Position numbers and translations under genes: made by a program. Under the pieces are notes generated by a model. It was given only the letters and a program-made list of their open reading frames with translations. It was not told the origin of the DNA and searched no databases. From an uncultured Prevotellaceae bacterium (GTDB taxonomy: Bacteria > Bacteroidota > Bacteroidia > Bacteroidales > Bacteroidaceae), in NCBI GenBank assembly GCA_902764705.1, contig CACWWZ010000014.1:1-55268 (forward strand): a DNA stretch of 55,268 nucleotides, in the 5' to 3' direction. Positions 1-10,800 of this stretch are shown in pieces. Within the stretch, counting starts at the first letter, position 1, and each line of letters begins with the position of its first letter.

Positions 1-11
1 TTACAAAATCA

Positions 12-107
12 AGTCCGTTTCATTTCAAAAACCTGCCTAATAGACTGAATTTCAATTATTTCAAAGAGCGATTAGTCCACTTTAACGGGACAGTAGTGAA
101 ACGGACT
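12..107. repeat. 11-bp inverted repeat upstream of the first gene
   Basis: AGTCCGTTTCA at 12-22 is repeated in inverted form (TGAAACGGACT) at 97-107. The 135 bp before the first start codon hold nothing else I can name. The pair could form a stem in a leader RNA or be the trace of an older insertion; no function is assigned. Confidence 0.4.
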
Positions 108-135
108 CAAATGTGTAAAATTTGAATGAGGAAGA

Positions 136-870
136 ATGGATAAAAGGATTGTATTGATAACTATAGCAGGATTGATTGCTGCTAATCTATCTTGCACCTA
201 CAAGACAGGAGGACAACAAAAGCAACAAGTCGAGGAAAAGAGCTGCTTGGCCTCGGAAGAATCCGACTCTGTTCAATTATCTGTATGTAAAAAGAGTAAA
301 GACTTCAGGATGACAGAAAAGGACGATTGTTACGTGTCTGTTTATAAGAAGCCCATAGAAAATGGGGTGTACTGCGATTTCTTTATTACTAACGGAGAGA
401 ACGGCTATCGATTTATGGTATATGATTCTTCTAAAGACAGGTACTATGACATCAACTTTAATGCAGATGATTATTTGAATGAAGGAGTTCCAGGAATGTC
501 TGGATTTGCAAGTCCAGACGGAAGGTATGTATATGTAGTTGGCGATATTCTTGCTAATAGTACAGGATGGGTAAGTACTTTTATCATCTACCAGATAGAT
601 ACTAAGACGCTTAAAGCCAAATTGGTGAATGCTGTGGCTGCAATCAGGTTGGAGAAAAATGGATTTACGGTCGCTTCTATGGCCAGAAGTATTACACCCG
701 AGGCGAGTTGCTCGGCAGAAATGGATTTTGCTTTTGAGGATATTACATACGGCTTTGACGGCAAAGTCAGAAAAAAGAGCAAGGAATATGCCAGTAGTGA
801 GATTGAAACGAGATATGGCAACAGCCTTTGCAATGTGAAGGGCTTAGGAATAAGAAGAGGAGAAAACTAA
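136..870 (+). CDS. Hypothetical lipoprotein or secreted protein
   Basis: This encodes 244 residues of unknown function. The N-terminus has a lysine-arginine pair, a hydrophobic stretch (residues 5-18) and a cysteine at 20 preceded by Asn-Leu-Ser, a weak lipobox, so export as a lipoprotein is likely but not certain. The body is beta-rich; a segment near residues 122-140 (GFASPDGRYVYVVGD) resembles one blade of a propeller-like fold, but no repeats follow. AT-rich codon use differs from the GC-richer genes that follow. It stands alone and converges on the beta-flower/GH5 pair; no promoter box was clear upstream. I do not recognise the family. Confidence 0.7.
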   Translation: MDKRIVLITIAGLIAANLSCTYKTGGQQKQQVEEKSCLASEESDSVQLSVCKKSKDFRMTEKDDCYVSVYKKPIENGVYCDFFITNGENGYRFMVYDSSKDRYYDINFNADDYLNEGVPGMSGFASPDGRYVYVVGDILANSTGWVSTFIIYQIDTKTLKAKLVNAVAAIRLEKNGFTVASMARSITPEASCSAEMDFAFEDITYGFDGKVRKKSKEYASSEIETRYGNSLCNVKGLGIRRGEN

Positions 871-890
871 ACCTCCGCAAGGTTTGTTTT
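869..890 (+). terminator. Weak hairpin terminator after the first gene
   Basis: A 6-bp stem (AAACCT / AGGTTT) with a 5-nt loop follows directly from the stop codon and ends in GTTTT. The stem is short, so this is a tentative call. Confidence 0.35.
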
Positions 891-923
891 CTACGTTTGC
901 CATTTTCCGAAAACGGGGGGATG

Positions 924-1331
924 TCAGAACACCTTGAAGAAGAAGTAGAGTGCGGCGTAGCGGACGGGGACGTCCTTGGCATAACCGATGACGGAGTTGT
1001 TGGAGTTGCGGACGGTGCCGTCGGCACAGACACGACCCAGAACGGAGTTGTTGCTGTTGCGCACAGTGCCGTCGGACTGGATGGTGCCAAGGGTGGAGTT
1101 GTTGCTGTTGCGCACGGTGTTGCCGTCGAGTCGGGCCACGAGGTGGTTGTTGGAGTCGCGGACGTCGCCATTGCTGTTGATGCGTGCCACGAGACTGCCA
1201 CTGCTGTTGCGTACTTCGCCACTGCTGCTGATGGTGGCCAGGGTGCTGTTGTTGCTGTTTCGGATGGTCTGGGCCGAGGCCATGGCGCACGAGCCCAGCA
1301 GCAGCATCATCCAAAGGAAAATGTGTTTCAT
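924..1331 (-). CDS. 5-fold beta-flower protein
   Basis: This 135-residue exported protein has a signal peptide (residues 1-21, ending ASA-Q). Its body is six tandem copies of a roughly 17-residue unit, TVRNSNNSxLGxIxxDG, and it ends in an aromatic tail (AALYFFFKVF). Repeats with DG turns and this Phe-rich end match what Bacteroidota annotation calls 5-fold beta-flower proteins, small beta-solenoid-like domains of unknown role. Its ATG overlaps the GH5 stop codon as ATGA, so it is very likely translated with GH5 and may act at the cell surface with it. Six copies rather than five is worth noting; copies 2 and 3 are the most divergent and copy 3 is shorter. Confidence 0.85.
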   Translation of the reverse strand: MKHIFLWMMLLLGSCAMASAQTIRNSNNSTLATISSSGEVRNSSGSLVARINSNGDVRDSNNHLVARLDGNTVRNSNNSTLGTIQSDGTVRNSNNSVLGRVCADGTVRNSNNSVIGYAKDVPVRYAALYFFFKVF

Positions 1332-2671
1332 TTGTTTATAACCTGTTTTCTGCCGTTTTGTATATAGATGCCCTTGGACAGGGGCTTTCCCACAAAGTTT
1401 TCGGTAACCAGCCTGCCCGACAAGTCATAGACTTTTGCGCTGGCGTGGGTTTTGTCGGTTTCCAGGGAAAAGATGGCGCTGATGGGGATATTCACCGCCT
1501 CCATCGCTTCGTGAATACCGTTGAGCATGTAGGAATTGAAGATAGTCAGATTCTTTCGATTGATAACGGTCATCGATGGCATGCCGCGATAGTTGGTGTC
1601 CCAGACGACAGGCACCATGCCTTTCTCCATGGCCTTTTGCAACACGACGCGATAGTGTGTCTGAATGGATGCGTTGTGCTTCGCCTGGTTCTCGCCGGCA
1701 GGCATCGTACGCCAGTTGGCACCAAACTCACCGATATAGACGGGTATGCCTTTGTCGCCAAACTGCTTCTTGATCTTCGCGAGTTGCTCTTCGACATACG
1801 ACTCCTCGCCCCAGGTGGCGTTATGCGCCGAACCGTTGACGTGGTTGCCCGAGCCCCAATAGTAAAAGACCTTGCCCCACGATTCGTCCTTCTCCATGCC
1901 CCAGAACTGCCACGGGGCATAGTAGTGCACCTCGATCATCAGTCTGTCGGCCGTGGGATCTGTGGGCAGGGTTTTCATGTAGTTGCAGGTGTGGTCGATA
2001 TTGGTGCTGGGTCCCTGGATAATCAGGATGCGCTGTTCGTTGTTGCCACCGGTCTGGCGGACGACATTGATGAATTCCTGCTCGTACTCCACCAGATTAT
2101 TCGTAGCTTCCTGTGTCTCGGCATTGGGTTCGTTGAGTCCGGCAAACAGCAGTCGCTCGTCGTAGTCGCGGAACGCAGTAGCTATCTGTTGCCATATCGT
2201 TTTCAGTATGGTCTTGTTCTTCGACAGCAGGTTCGTCTCCTGGATATGGTTTTCCAGCCAGCCGCCGTCCCAGTGCTGGTTGATGACCACGTAGAGTCCG
2301 GCATTCAGCGAGTAGTCGACAACCTGCTTCACACGGGCCATCCATGCAGGGTCAATCTCGTAGGTCTCGGCATTACTGATATGCCCCATCACCCATGCAC
2401 AGGGAATACGGATAGAGCGGAAGCCCTGCGCCTTCACGTAGTCGACGACGGCCTGCGTGGTCTTGGTGTCCTGCCAATAGGTCTCGGCAGAGAGTCCGGG
2501 ATTATTCGTAAAGAGAGCCGACTCACCATTACCTGCTTCCATGGTGTTTCCCAGATTCCATCCGGGCATCATGCGTTTAGCCACTTCCGTAGCGGTCAGT
2601 TCCATCTGCTGTTGCGCCACGACGGGCAGCAGGGCAAAGAGGCTCAACACTGTCAATGCGAAATGTTTCAT
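1328..2671 (-). CDS. GH5 family endoglucanase (cellulase)
   Basis: This is a secreted glycoside hydrolase family 5 enzyme of 447 residues that probably cleaves beta-1,4-glucan or a related polysaccharide. I chose the start at MKHF because it gives a clean signal peptide (cleavage near VVA-Q, residue 19-20) and lies just behind a promoter; an upstream in-frame ATG would put 46 extra residues before it. Visible motifs are the TIM-barrel start PGWNLGNT (36-43), RIPCAW (88-93), the acid/base Glu181 in LNEPN, HYY near 249-251, and nucleophile Glu315 in IGEFG. The last 45 residues (VYDLSGRLV...KGIYIQNGRK) look like a type IX secretion C-terminal sorting domain. The stop overlaps the next start as ATGA. 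Confidence 0.9.
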   Translation of the reverse strand: MKHFALTVLSLFALLPVVAQQQMELTATEVAKRMMPGWNLGNTMEAGNGESALFTNNPGLSAETYWQDTKTTQAVVDYVKAQGFRSIRIPCAWVMGHISNAETYEIDPAWMARVKQVVDYSLNAGLYVVINQHWDGGWLENHIQETNLLSKNKTILKTIWQQIATAFRDYDERLLFAGLNEPNAETQEATNNLVEYEQEFINVVRQTGGNNEQRILIIQGPSTNIDHTCNYMKTLPTDPTADRLMIEVHYYAPWQFWGMEKDESWGKVFYYWGSGNHVNGSAHNATWGEESYVEEQLAKIKKQFGDKGIPVYIGEFGANWRTMPAGENQAKHNASIQTHYRVVLQKAMEKGMVPVVWDTNYRGMPSMTVINRKNLTIFNSYMLNGIHEAMEAVNIPISAIFSLETDKTHASAKVYDLSGRLVTENFVGKPLSKGIYIQNGRKQVINK

Positions 2672-2698
2672 GTTCGTAGTATATTTATTATTTGCCTG

Positions 2699-2729
2699 CA
2701 AAGGTACGAAATAAATAGTAACTGACAAA
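2699..2729 (-). promoter_or_regulatory. Promoter of the GH5 operon
   Basis: Reading the minus strand, TTTG (2729-2726) and TACCTTTG (2706-2699) are 19 bp apart, matching the Bacteroidota -33/-7 consensus. It lies 28 bp before the chosen GH5 start and diverges from the ftsZ promoter. Confidence 0.7.
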
Positions 2730-2770
2730 CTCATATTCGATTTTTTTTCAAATCGCAAGGCTTGTGAACA

Positions 2771-2802
2771 TTTGGTGGTGTGACAAAAGTTTTGTAATTT
2801 TG
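2771..2802 (+). promoter_or_regulatory. Promoter of the ftsZ-like gene
   Basis: TTTG at 2771-2774 and TAATTTTG at 2795-2802, separated by 20 bp, match the Bacteroidota promoter consensus. The start codon is 27 bp further on. This position rules out the upstream in-frame ATG at 2764 as a start. Confidence 0.7.
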
Positions 2803-2829
2803 CCCCCACGAAATAATATAGAAGAAAAT

Positions 2830-4080
2830 ATGGGTGAGTTGTTGGATTTTGGACCTGTAGAGGACTTGATGCAGAATATCATCAAGGTGATTGGCGTGGG
2901 CGGCGGCGGATGTAACGCCGTGAGCCGCATGTATAAGGAAGGCATTCAGGGTGTGTCGTTTGCGGTGTGTAACACGGATAGTGCATCGCTGAAACACTCG
3001 TCGGTGCCTGTGAAGATTCAGCTGGGCGAAGGTCTCGGTGCTGGCGGCATACCTGAAAAGGGCCGTTCGGAAGCGGAGAGCAGCATAGACAGCATAGAAC
3101 GGCTATTGGACGACCAGACGAAGATGGTGTTCGTGACGGCAACGATGGGTGGCGGCACGGGAACGGGTGCGGCACCCGTGGTGGCAAAGGTAGCGAAAGA
3201 CCGCGGACTACTGACGATTGGCGTGGTGACGATACCCTTCTATTTCGAGCACCGCCGCAAAATTGTGAAGGCGCTGAAGGGCGTGGAAGAACTGCGGAAG
3301 AACGTGGACGCGATGCTGATTGTAAACAACGAACGGCTGTGTGACGTGTATTCGGACAGCGCCATGTCGCTGAAGGACGCGCTGGCAGAGGCCGACAACG
3401 TGTTGAAGAATGCGGTGAAGGGCATATCGGAGCTGATCACCATCAGTTCGGAGGGTAATATCAATCTGGACTTCCGCGACGTGGAGACGACGATGCGCAA
3501 TGGCGGCGGCGCCATCATGGCCATAGGACGGGCCAGCGGTGAACAGCGTGTAGAGCGCGCCATACTGGATGCACTGGACTCGCCACTGCTGCACGGCAGT
3601 GACATCAACCGTGCCAAACGTATCCTGTTCAACATCTATGCCAGCGACCAGGCTCCCATCCGCGTGCTGGAAATGCAGGAAATATCGGAATTCTTCGACC
3701 AGCTGGACCCCGACATTGACGTCATCTGGGGTACGTCGACGGACGACACGCTGGGCGAGGATGCGAAGGTGATTATCCTGGCGGCAGACATGGACAACGA
3801 GCTGAACATCGGGAAGACGGAGGAGGACCACGACGAGGAACACTACGAGCAGCTGATAGGCCAACTGTATCAGCCGCAACAGAAGCCCCCGAAGGAGGAA
3901 CCACAGCCGGAACCGGAATTCAAGGTGGAGGAGGCCCCTGAGCCGGAACCCGCCATAGCCGCCAGCCAGGCGCTGGAGCAGAAAGCGACGGAAGAGGAAG
4001 CGGAACCCGCCACGACACTGGGACGGTGGAGAAGCTGGCTGAACAAAAAACTGGGTGACATCATCAGCGAAGAGGAATAG
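2830..4080 (+). CDS. ftsZ: FtsZ-like tubulin GTPase
   Basis: This is a tubulin-family GTPase of 416 residues that forms or modulates the division ring. The N-terminal GTPase domain has the glycine loop VIGVGGGGCNAV (20-31), the tubulin signature GGGTGTG (107-113) and a complete T7 synergy loop (NLDFRD, 212-217, keeping the Asn and both Asp). The GTPase body ends near residue 330, followed by a Pro/Glu-rich linker and a basic-hydrophobic tail (GRWRSWLNKKLG). The start follows a good promoter. The neighbours are not ftsA, ftsQ or mur genes, so this is either a relocated ftsZ or a second paralogue; the catalytic residues suggest it is active. A 4-nt gap to the next gene implies one transcript. 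Confidence 0.85.
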   Translation: MGELLDFGPVEDLMQNIIKVIGVGGGGCNAVSRMYKEGIQGVSFAVCNTDSASLKHSSVPVKIQLGEGLGAGGIPEKGRSEAESSIDSIERLLDDQTKMVFVTATMGGGTGTGAAPVVAKVAKDRGLLTIGVVTIPFYFEHRRKIVKALKGVEELRKNVDAMLIVNNERLCDVYSDSAMSLKDALAEADNVLKNAVKGISELITISSEGNINLDFRDVETTMRNGGGAIMAIGRASGEQRVERAILDALDSPLLHGSDINRAKRILFNIYASDQAPIRVLEMQEISEFFDQLDPDIDVIWGTSTDDTLGEDAKVIILAADMDNELNIGKTEEDHDEEHYEQLIGQLYQPQQKPPKEEPQPEPEFKVEEAPEPEPAIAASQALEQKATEEEAEPATTLGRWRSWLNKKLGDIISEEE

Positions 4081-4084
4081 TGGT

Positions 4085-4663
4085 ATGGCCGACGAGTATC
4101 TGACCTTAGAGGACATGGCCAGCGACGTGGGGCGCATGGCACGGCATCTGCAGCGGGCTGGACGCACGGACCTGCTGATGAAAGCCATCGGTGTGCCCAT
4201 GCTGGAAGAGCTGCGCATTGAGGCCGCCAAGGGACAGCTGAGCAGGCTAATGATTACGCAGGACTACCGGTTCGTGCTGACGGACTACGACAACAAGGAG
4301 GTGGAATTGCAACCGGTGCACAAAGCGGTGTATCTGCTGTTTCTGGCACATCCCGAGGGCATCGAGTTCAAGCGGCTGGCGGACTATAGGGAGGAGCTGA
4401 CGCGATACTATATGGCGACGGCGAAGCTGATGGACAAGGAGAAAATCATAGAGGGTGTGGAGCACCTGGTGAATCCGCTGGACAATGCCATCAACGAGAA
4501 GTGTTCGCGCATCAAGAAGGCCTTCCTGGAACTGATGGACGAATACCGCGCAAGCTACTACATCATCAGCAGTCATACGCAGAAACACTTTGCCGGCTCG
4601 TCGCGTGTGTGGTACGAGCGGCTGAAGGTCATCACGCTGCCCCGAGAGTTGGTGGAGAGATAA
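4085..4663 (+). CDS. Conserved hypothetical protein downstream of ftsZ
   Basis: This encodes 192 residues with no signal peptide or membrane segment, so it should be cytosolic. It is mostly alpha-helical and charged, with a central block resembling a small winged-helix module (HKAVYLLFLAHPEGIEFKRLADYREELTRYY, split here by position around residues 79-110). I chose the ATG 4 bp after the ftsZ stop. The tight spacing suggests co-expression with the FtsZ-like GTPase and perhaps a role with it, but this is inference from position only. I do not recognise the family; it could be a DNA-binding or scaffold protein. Confidence 0.7.
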   Translation: MADEYLTLEDMASDVGRMARHLQRAGRTDLLMKAIGVPMLEELRIEAAKGQLSRLMITQDYRFVLTDYDNKEVELQPVHKAVYLLFLAHPEGIEFKRLADYREELTRYYMATAKLMDKEKIIEGVEHLVNPLDNAINEKCSRIKKAFLELMDEYRASYYIISSHTQKHFAGSSRVWYERLKVITLPRELVER

Positions 4664-4757
4664 CCATTTGCAAGTGGAAGGAGGTGGAAAAGTGTATTCA
4701 TTTGTTGAAATGATGCATTTTTTGAGAGAAAAAACATGATTTATTCATTTTTTTTCT

Positions 4758-4765
4758 TATCTTTG
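4758..4765 (+). promoter_or_regulatory. Promoter -7 box of the giant surface-protein gene
   Basis: TATCTTTG matches the TAnnTTTG box. No TTTG at the normal -33 distance is visible, so it may need an activator. It is followed by the leader hairpin at 4768-4790. Confidence 0.55.
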
Positions 4766-4767
4766 CA

Positions 4768-4790
4768 GCCAAAGGCTGCGAGCCTTGGCG
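4768..4790 (+). other. Leader hairpin before the giant gene
   Basis: GCCAA-(A)-GGCT pairs with AGCCTTGGC around a GCG loop: nine base pairs with one bulged A. It lies just behind the -7 box, in the 5' leader, 31 bp before the ATG. It could stabilise the 10-kb message or act in translation control. Confidence 0.5.
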
Positions 4791-4820
4791 GCAAAGATAT
4801 TATAAACCAAATCATAAATA

Positions 4821-7800
4821 TTGCTTATGAAACTATTGAAATTCTTGTGGATAGCCATCATGCTGACAGTGGCAGTAAAGCCAGTCATGGCCGACGATAA
4901 CCAGCCGCGATTCATGCTTCCCAACTTGGACATTCAGAACTTGGAACTGTATGGCTATGCGGCCGTTACGGAGCAGAACCCATGCTTTACCATCTATCTG
5001 TGGTATGGCAACTCGGACATGAACGACTCTTATTGGACCGATGCGCCTACCATCACCATTGACGGGAAGAGCATTAAACTGGAAGGGGTGCAGGGAAACC
5101 AGAAGGAGAATTTGAAATTAGACAAAGAATGGATGTGTTACGACGACGATAAGTTGTATTACACCATCCATGGCCACGACCCATTCGAAGCGAAGAAGAA
5201 CAAGGTGTTCTACAATACGTATAAAGGCAGCGAGGGGTTTAACAACAGCCCGAATTTCGATGATGACTGGTATGTGATACTCGACGTCTATATTCGCGAG
5301 AATGTAGACAGCGCCAAGCATAAGGTCAGCGTTAAGGGTTTATGCTGTATTGATGGAAACAAAAAAGATAACCCTTATTCGGCCAAAAATGAATTTAACA
5401 ATGACACTATCATCACCGGTAAGACGATATGTCCGTTTGAATACTTCGATCAAAACACGAAACTGGCATGGTCGGCCCCCCACAAACTGACGTACACTAC
5501 GGCGAGTTTCAAGCAGAAGCGCTGGGGTAAGTACCAGGCCATCTTCGACGGCATAGCCAGCGAGCTGGTTGAATCGGGTGTGGTGTCGATTACCAAAGAC
5601 TACGGCAGCAATGCCGACTATCAGAGCGATGCCGCGAAAAAGGTGACGTACCGCTATGACGGAGTCTTCAACCGGAAGGACACCCTGAACCGGTTCGGCT
5701 GGGGTACCGACACGCTGAGGGCTTCAAAATACGATACCAGGAAGCTGGCAATCGCCAGTCATTGGGAATATTCGGAAAAAGTTCTACTCACATGGAAGAA
5801 CGAGACTTTCGATAACACCGTGATCACAACCAATAATTCTTATGTGACATACGAAAATCTCAATTCCTATGATCTGTATAATTACTATTTCGTATTCCCG
5901 AAAAACGACCATGTTTCCATGCATTGTCTGGACAAGAATATCTGTAAGGTCAGGTTCCTGTTTGCGAATAAAAACAAGGACGGGAAGGTGACGTCGTGGA
6001 CTGTCGTCAAGGAGTGCAACAACAATACCCCTCAAGCGAAAATTGATATCGACATAGACAAAGATATGAAGGTCACGGACATAGAGATTACCTTCGACCA
6101 CAATCCTAACGGCTACGTCCTGACGTTTACGGGCACGTACGACAAGGCTCCCGAGACGCTGCCTTGTCCCGTAGATCTGATGACGAAGGAGTACAACGAA
6201 TGGGGCAAGACAGTCAAGCTGACGTGGAAGAATGGCAATTCGAAGTTCTTGGGCGAGAAAGGGAAATTCCTGGTGTACCGCAATGGCGAGTATCTGGACA
6301 CCGTCAAGGTGGCTGCTACAACGTCGGATGGATATTCATACACCGACAACATTAATTACGCCACCAACTATAAGTACGAGGTGACGTATGTCCCCCCGCA
6401 GTGGACGGACAGCGACCGCGAGGGTTCGCTCACGGCCAGCGTCGATGCTAAGCTGAACCGCACGGTATCCATCAACCATGTGGCAGCAAAAGCCCAGAAC
6501 AACAGCTACAAGCTGGACTGGAGCCTATCGACGAAAGTGAACAAGGCGGGATATAAGTTCAAGATATACCGTAAGGTCGTTACTGCCGACCAGCCGAACC
6601 CCACCATCAGCGATTTCGCCGGTCTGGATTCTATCCACATGGTAACCATCGACAATGTGGACGACCTGACTTACTCGTGGAAGGACGAGGATATCGCCAC
6701 CACGGAGACCTATGCCTACCTGTTGAAAATGGACAATATTCAGGACACTACGCTCTATGCGGGACCCGTGATTCCCGACGGACACCCCGGAACGTCGCAA
6801 ATCACGTCGCTGAAGGCAACGCGAGGAGCCTATACCGACCATGTGCACCTGGAATGGACAGAGGAGGTGATTGGCAGCGACAACCTGAACTACGACATCT
6901 ACCGTCACAAGATCAACGAGGGCGAGAACGACATCAACACCGTTGGAGATGCCGTACAACTGGACTGGGACCGACTGGCTAGTCTGGTGAGTACGAAAGA
7001 CAAGCCCGTGACCAGCTATGACGACAAAACGGCCAAGGGCGGCTACTATTATGTCTATGCCGTCATCGCACGTCCCAACGAATCGAAGGAAGTGTTCACC
7101 CGTAAGGTCATCGACGGCTTCGTGCGAAGCACGGGTACGGTATATGGCTCGGTGACCTATGCCGACGGCAAGTATGCCGTGCAGGGTGTGAAGATGCAAC
7201 TTGCAGCCAGTGCCACGACTAATGCCTCGACACTGTTCAACGCACTAGGCTTCAAGGGCGGCAGGGGCGGCATCCACTGGAATGTGAATCCGCAGCGTTA
7301 CAGCAACTATTTCTCGAAGGCATTCAGCATGCAGATGTATGTCCGTCCCGACGGCACGAACGAGGATGGTGCCTGTCTGCTCGACATGGGCGGACAGCTG
7401 CGCCTGGCACTGAGTGACTATGATGCCGAGAAGGGCTATCTGATAACGGCCAGTGCCGGTGGAAACAAGGCGAAGACAACCAACCGCATCAAAGCGGACC
7501 GCTATACGCACGTCACCTTCACCTACGACGGCAAAGGCCGCTGCAACATCTACCTGATAGCGGCCGACTCGTTGGGATGTCTCGCCACCGATAGCCTCAA
7601 CATGACGCTCAGCATCACCAACGAGATGCAAGGGGGCATCGCGGTGGCTGCTGCTACGGACAGCACGCAAGCCATCAGCGGATACGTGGACGAGATACGC
7701 TTCTTCAAGCGCCTACTGACGGAAGCCGACGTCGTTCAAAACTACTGCCACTATATGGGTGGAACGGAGAGCGGACTGGTGGCATACTGGCCATTCGACG

Positions 7801-10800
7801 AAAACATCAGCACCCTGCGCTGGGCCTACGACTACTCCAAGACGTCGGACACCGCCAACGAGAACCACGCTGCCATCATAGGCGGTCTGCGCAACAACAT
7901 TGAGGTGCCGACGGCCGACCAGCTGTCGCTCTTTGCCGTTACCGACACGCTGGGCGCCTACACGCTGCGCGGTATTCCGTTTGCCGGCGAGGGTACGACT
8001 TACTCGCTGGTTCCCTCGAAGGGTGCCCACAGCTTCACACCCATCAGCCGTACGCTGTATGTGTCGCAACAGACGCTGAGCTTCGACCCACAGAACTTCA
8101 CCGACAATAGCAGCTTCAACGTGAAGGGCGTGCTGTATTACGAGCACACCACCTATCCGGTGAAGGGTTGCAGATTCCGCGTGGACGACGTCGTGGTAAA
8201 AGACGAATGGGGCAAGGAAATCACCTCTGACGAGAACGGTGAATTCACCATCCCGGTAAGCATCGGCGAGCATGCCATCTTCGTAGAGAAGGACGGACAC
8301 CAGTTCCTGAACAGCGGACGCTACCCTGCCAAGGGCTTGCACAACTTCAACGACTCCATCAGCGGTCTGACGTTCACTGACCTGACAAAGGCAGTAGTCA
8401 TCGGTCGTGTGGCGGGTGGCAGCAAGGAGAAGAACAAGCCGATAGGCCTGGGTCTGGGCAATGCCAACATCGGTGCTGCCACACTGACGCTGCTGACCAG
8501 CAATTCGATAGAGGATTCGCGCCGCATGAATGTGAGACTCGACAGCGAGACGGGCACCTTCATCAGCAATACCGATTCCATGTGCTATGAGCAGGCCAAC
8601 CCGAAATACGTGGAGAGCAAGGCGTGGGTAGACGGTCTGAACAGCGGACCGGACGGAGTGAAACGCATCACTATCAAAACCGACCCGAAGAACGGCGAGT
8701 TTGCAGTACTCCTCCCGCCCGTACCTTATTATATAACCACCGTTGTCGACAACAACCAGCAGGCTACTACCTACTTTACCGGGCAGACCATGGTCGACTG
8801 CTCGGATGTCACCAAACCCAAGACGGTGACCGACGGGGACCTGAGCCTGACGTATCACACTGCCTTCGCGCAGACCTACTTCTCGACACCAGTCATCAAC
8901 GTGTCGCAGAGCGACAATACGGTGGGAGCATTCGGTGATGCCAGGGTACCAGCAGGTGAATTGGAAGATTCGGTAGACACCTACACGGTAAGTGAAGACG
9001 GACAGCTGACCTACAACTACGGCTTTCCCATCTTTACGTCGCCCAAGATCTACGAGTTCAACATCGAGGCCTACGAGAAATACCTGAACTACGATGCCGA
9101 TCCGGAGTATCCGAAGGAAGACAAGCAGCCGTCGACAGAAGGCTATTTGACGTTTACAAATCCGATGGTGCTGACTGAAGATGCCGCATACGCAGCAGCG
9201 CTCGACTCGCTGGGTTGCTTTACGTACCAGTTCCAAGCTATTGAACCCAACGAGGTGGCTCCTTATACGCAGCCCATAGCCATCACGCTGACCATAGGTG
9301 ACAACGTGTATCCGTGGACGTGGGAAGACGGTGAGGAGGAAGGTTCCTTACAGTGCGTGGTGTTTGGTACGAAGCTGACCGGCCAGACCAGTGTCACCGC
9401 CGCACCGGACGCGTTGGTAAATATCATTCGCGACCCCTTCGGCAGCCAATCCAACCAGGTATGGAATAGCGGGTCTACCAGCAGTGGAAGCTGGAAAGTC
9501 AAGTTTAACGGTTCATTCGGTATTAGTGGTAGTATTAACTCAGAAAATGGCGTAGTAGCAAAAGGTGGCACATACGCTCCCGGTATATTTATTTATAAAG
9601 GCTTTGGTTGTGCAGCAGGCAATTCTAGAGGAATGACCTTTAAAGCAAATGTCGATATTGATGGTGGTGCAACCTGGACGCATACCACCACGGAAGAGTT
9701 CTCGACCTCAGCGGAACCCATCTACGACGGTCCTGACGGCGACGTGTTTGTAGGCATGTCAACATCGCTCGTCTATGGCGACGGACTGCAGGTGATGCTG
9801 GTGAACGACCAACAGGGCGGCTACCGCATAGGTACACAGGAGATGGTGGCTGCTGGAAGCAGGATGGAAACCACATTCGCCTATACGCAGAAGTATATCA
9901 TCAACGACCTGATTCCCAACTACAAGCGGTTGCGCGAAGCACGACTCACACCGGTGAGCGAATCGCAGCTGGAACGGTATCGTTCGTCTTTCAAGAACAA
10001 TTCAGACTCCATTATCTACATGACCAGTCTGACGCCCGACGACCCGCGCTTCGGTACCTGCAACGACGATGAGGTGTGGGACGATCAGGCGCTGGATGAT
10101 TGGCATATAAAATATAGTGCCGACAGTCTGTGCTACTATGGTCCCAGCTACACCGCATTCCTGCCGGCAAGTGGCAATTACAGGGACGAAGAGGAAGTGT
10201 GGGACGCCATTGTCACCATCAATTCGAACATCAGCCTGTGGGAAGACTATCTGGCTATGAACGAAAGACGGAAGGTAGACACCTTCGTCAAAAATCCGAT
10301 GAAAAACTACAGTTTCGACACTGGTTCTCCTATTACCTTCACACAAGAGAGAGATACAACGAGTGCTGGAGAAGGAACACTCATGTTATCGCTCAGCCGT
10401 TACCATAAATTTGGTTGTGGAGTTGGAAAAGGTGATGATAGGAAAAGGGTAGGATCATTTGATCTTAATATTGAAATGTCACCAGGCTTTACACTGTCTG
10501 GAAGTAAAGGCGAGAAGACCACGTACACGGTGAACCTGACGGACAATGTGCCCGACAATTCGCATGAGGTAGAGATGTACCATGGTGACGGCTATGGCTA
10601 CATGTTCCGACAGGTGAGTGGCCAGACCAGCTGCTACTACGAGGGCGAGGAGCGCACGAAATATTACGAGCCGGGAGTGCACGTTCTGTCGAATGCCACC
10701 GTGCAGGTGCAGGTGCCGCACATTGACTGTGCACAGCCTGTGGTGACTGGCGTGCCTGACGGCGAACCTGCCGTGTTCGACCTGAAACTGAGCAATGCCA

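Noticed and set aside
12-107. Ends of an insertion sequence near the left edge
   Set aside because: Only an 11-bp inverted pair, no transposase fragment and no target-site duplication.
1358-2725. A 455-codon open frame opposite the GH5 gene
   Set aside because: It mirrors the cellulase codon pattern on the other strand, has no recognisable motif and no promoter; a shadow of a GC-rich gene.
7713-9236. A 507-codon open frame opposite the giant gene
   Set aside because: Same reason: antisense to a strongly coding region, with no domain or start signal of its own.
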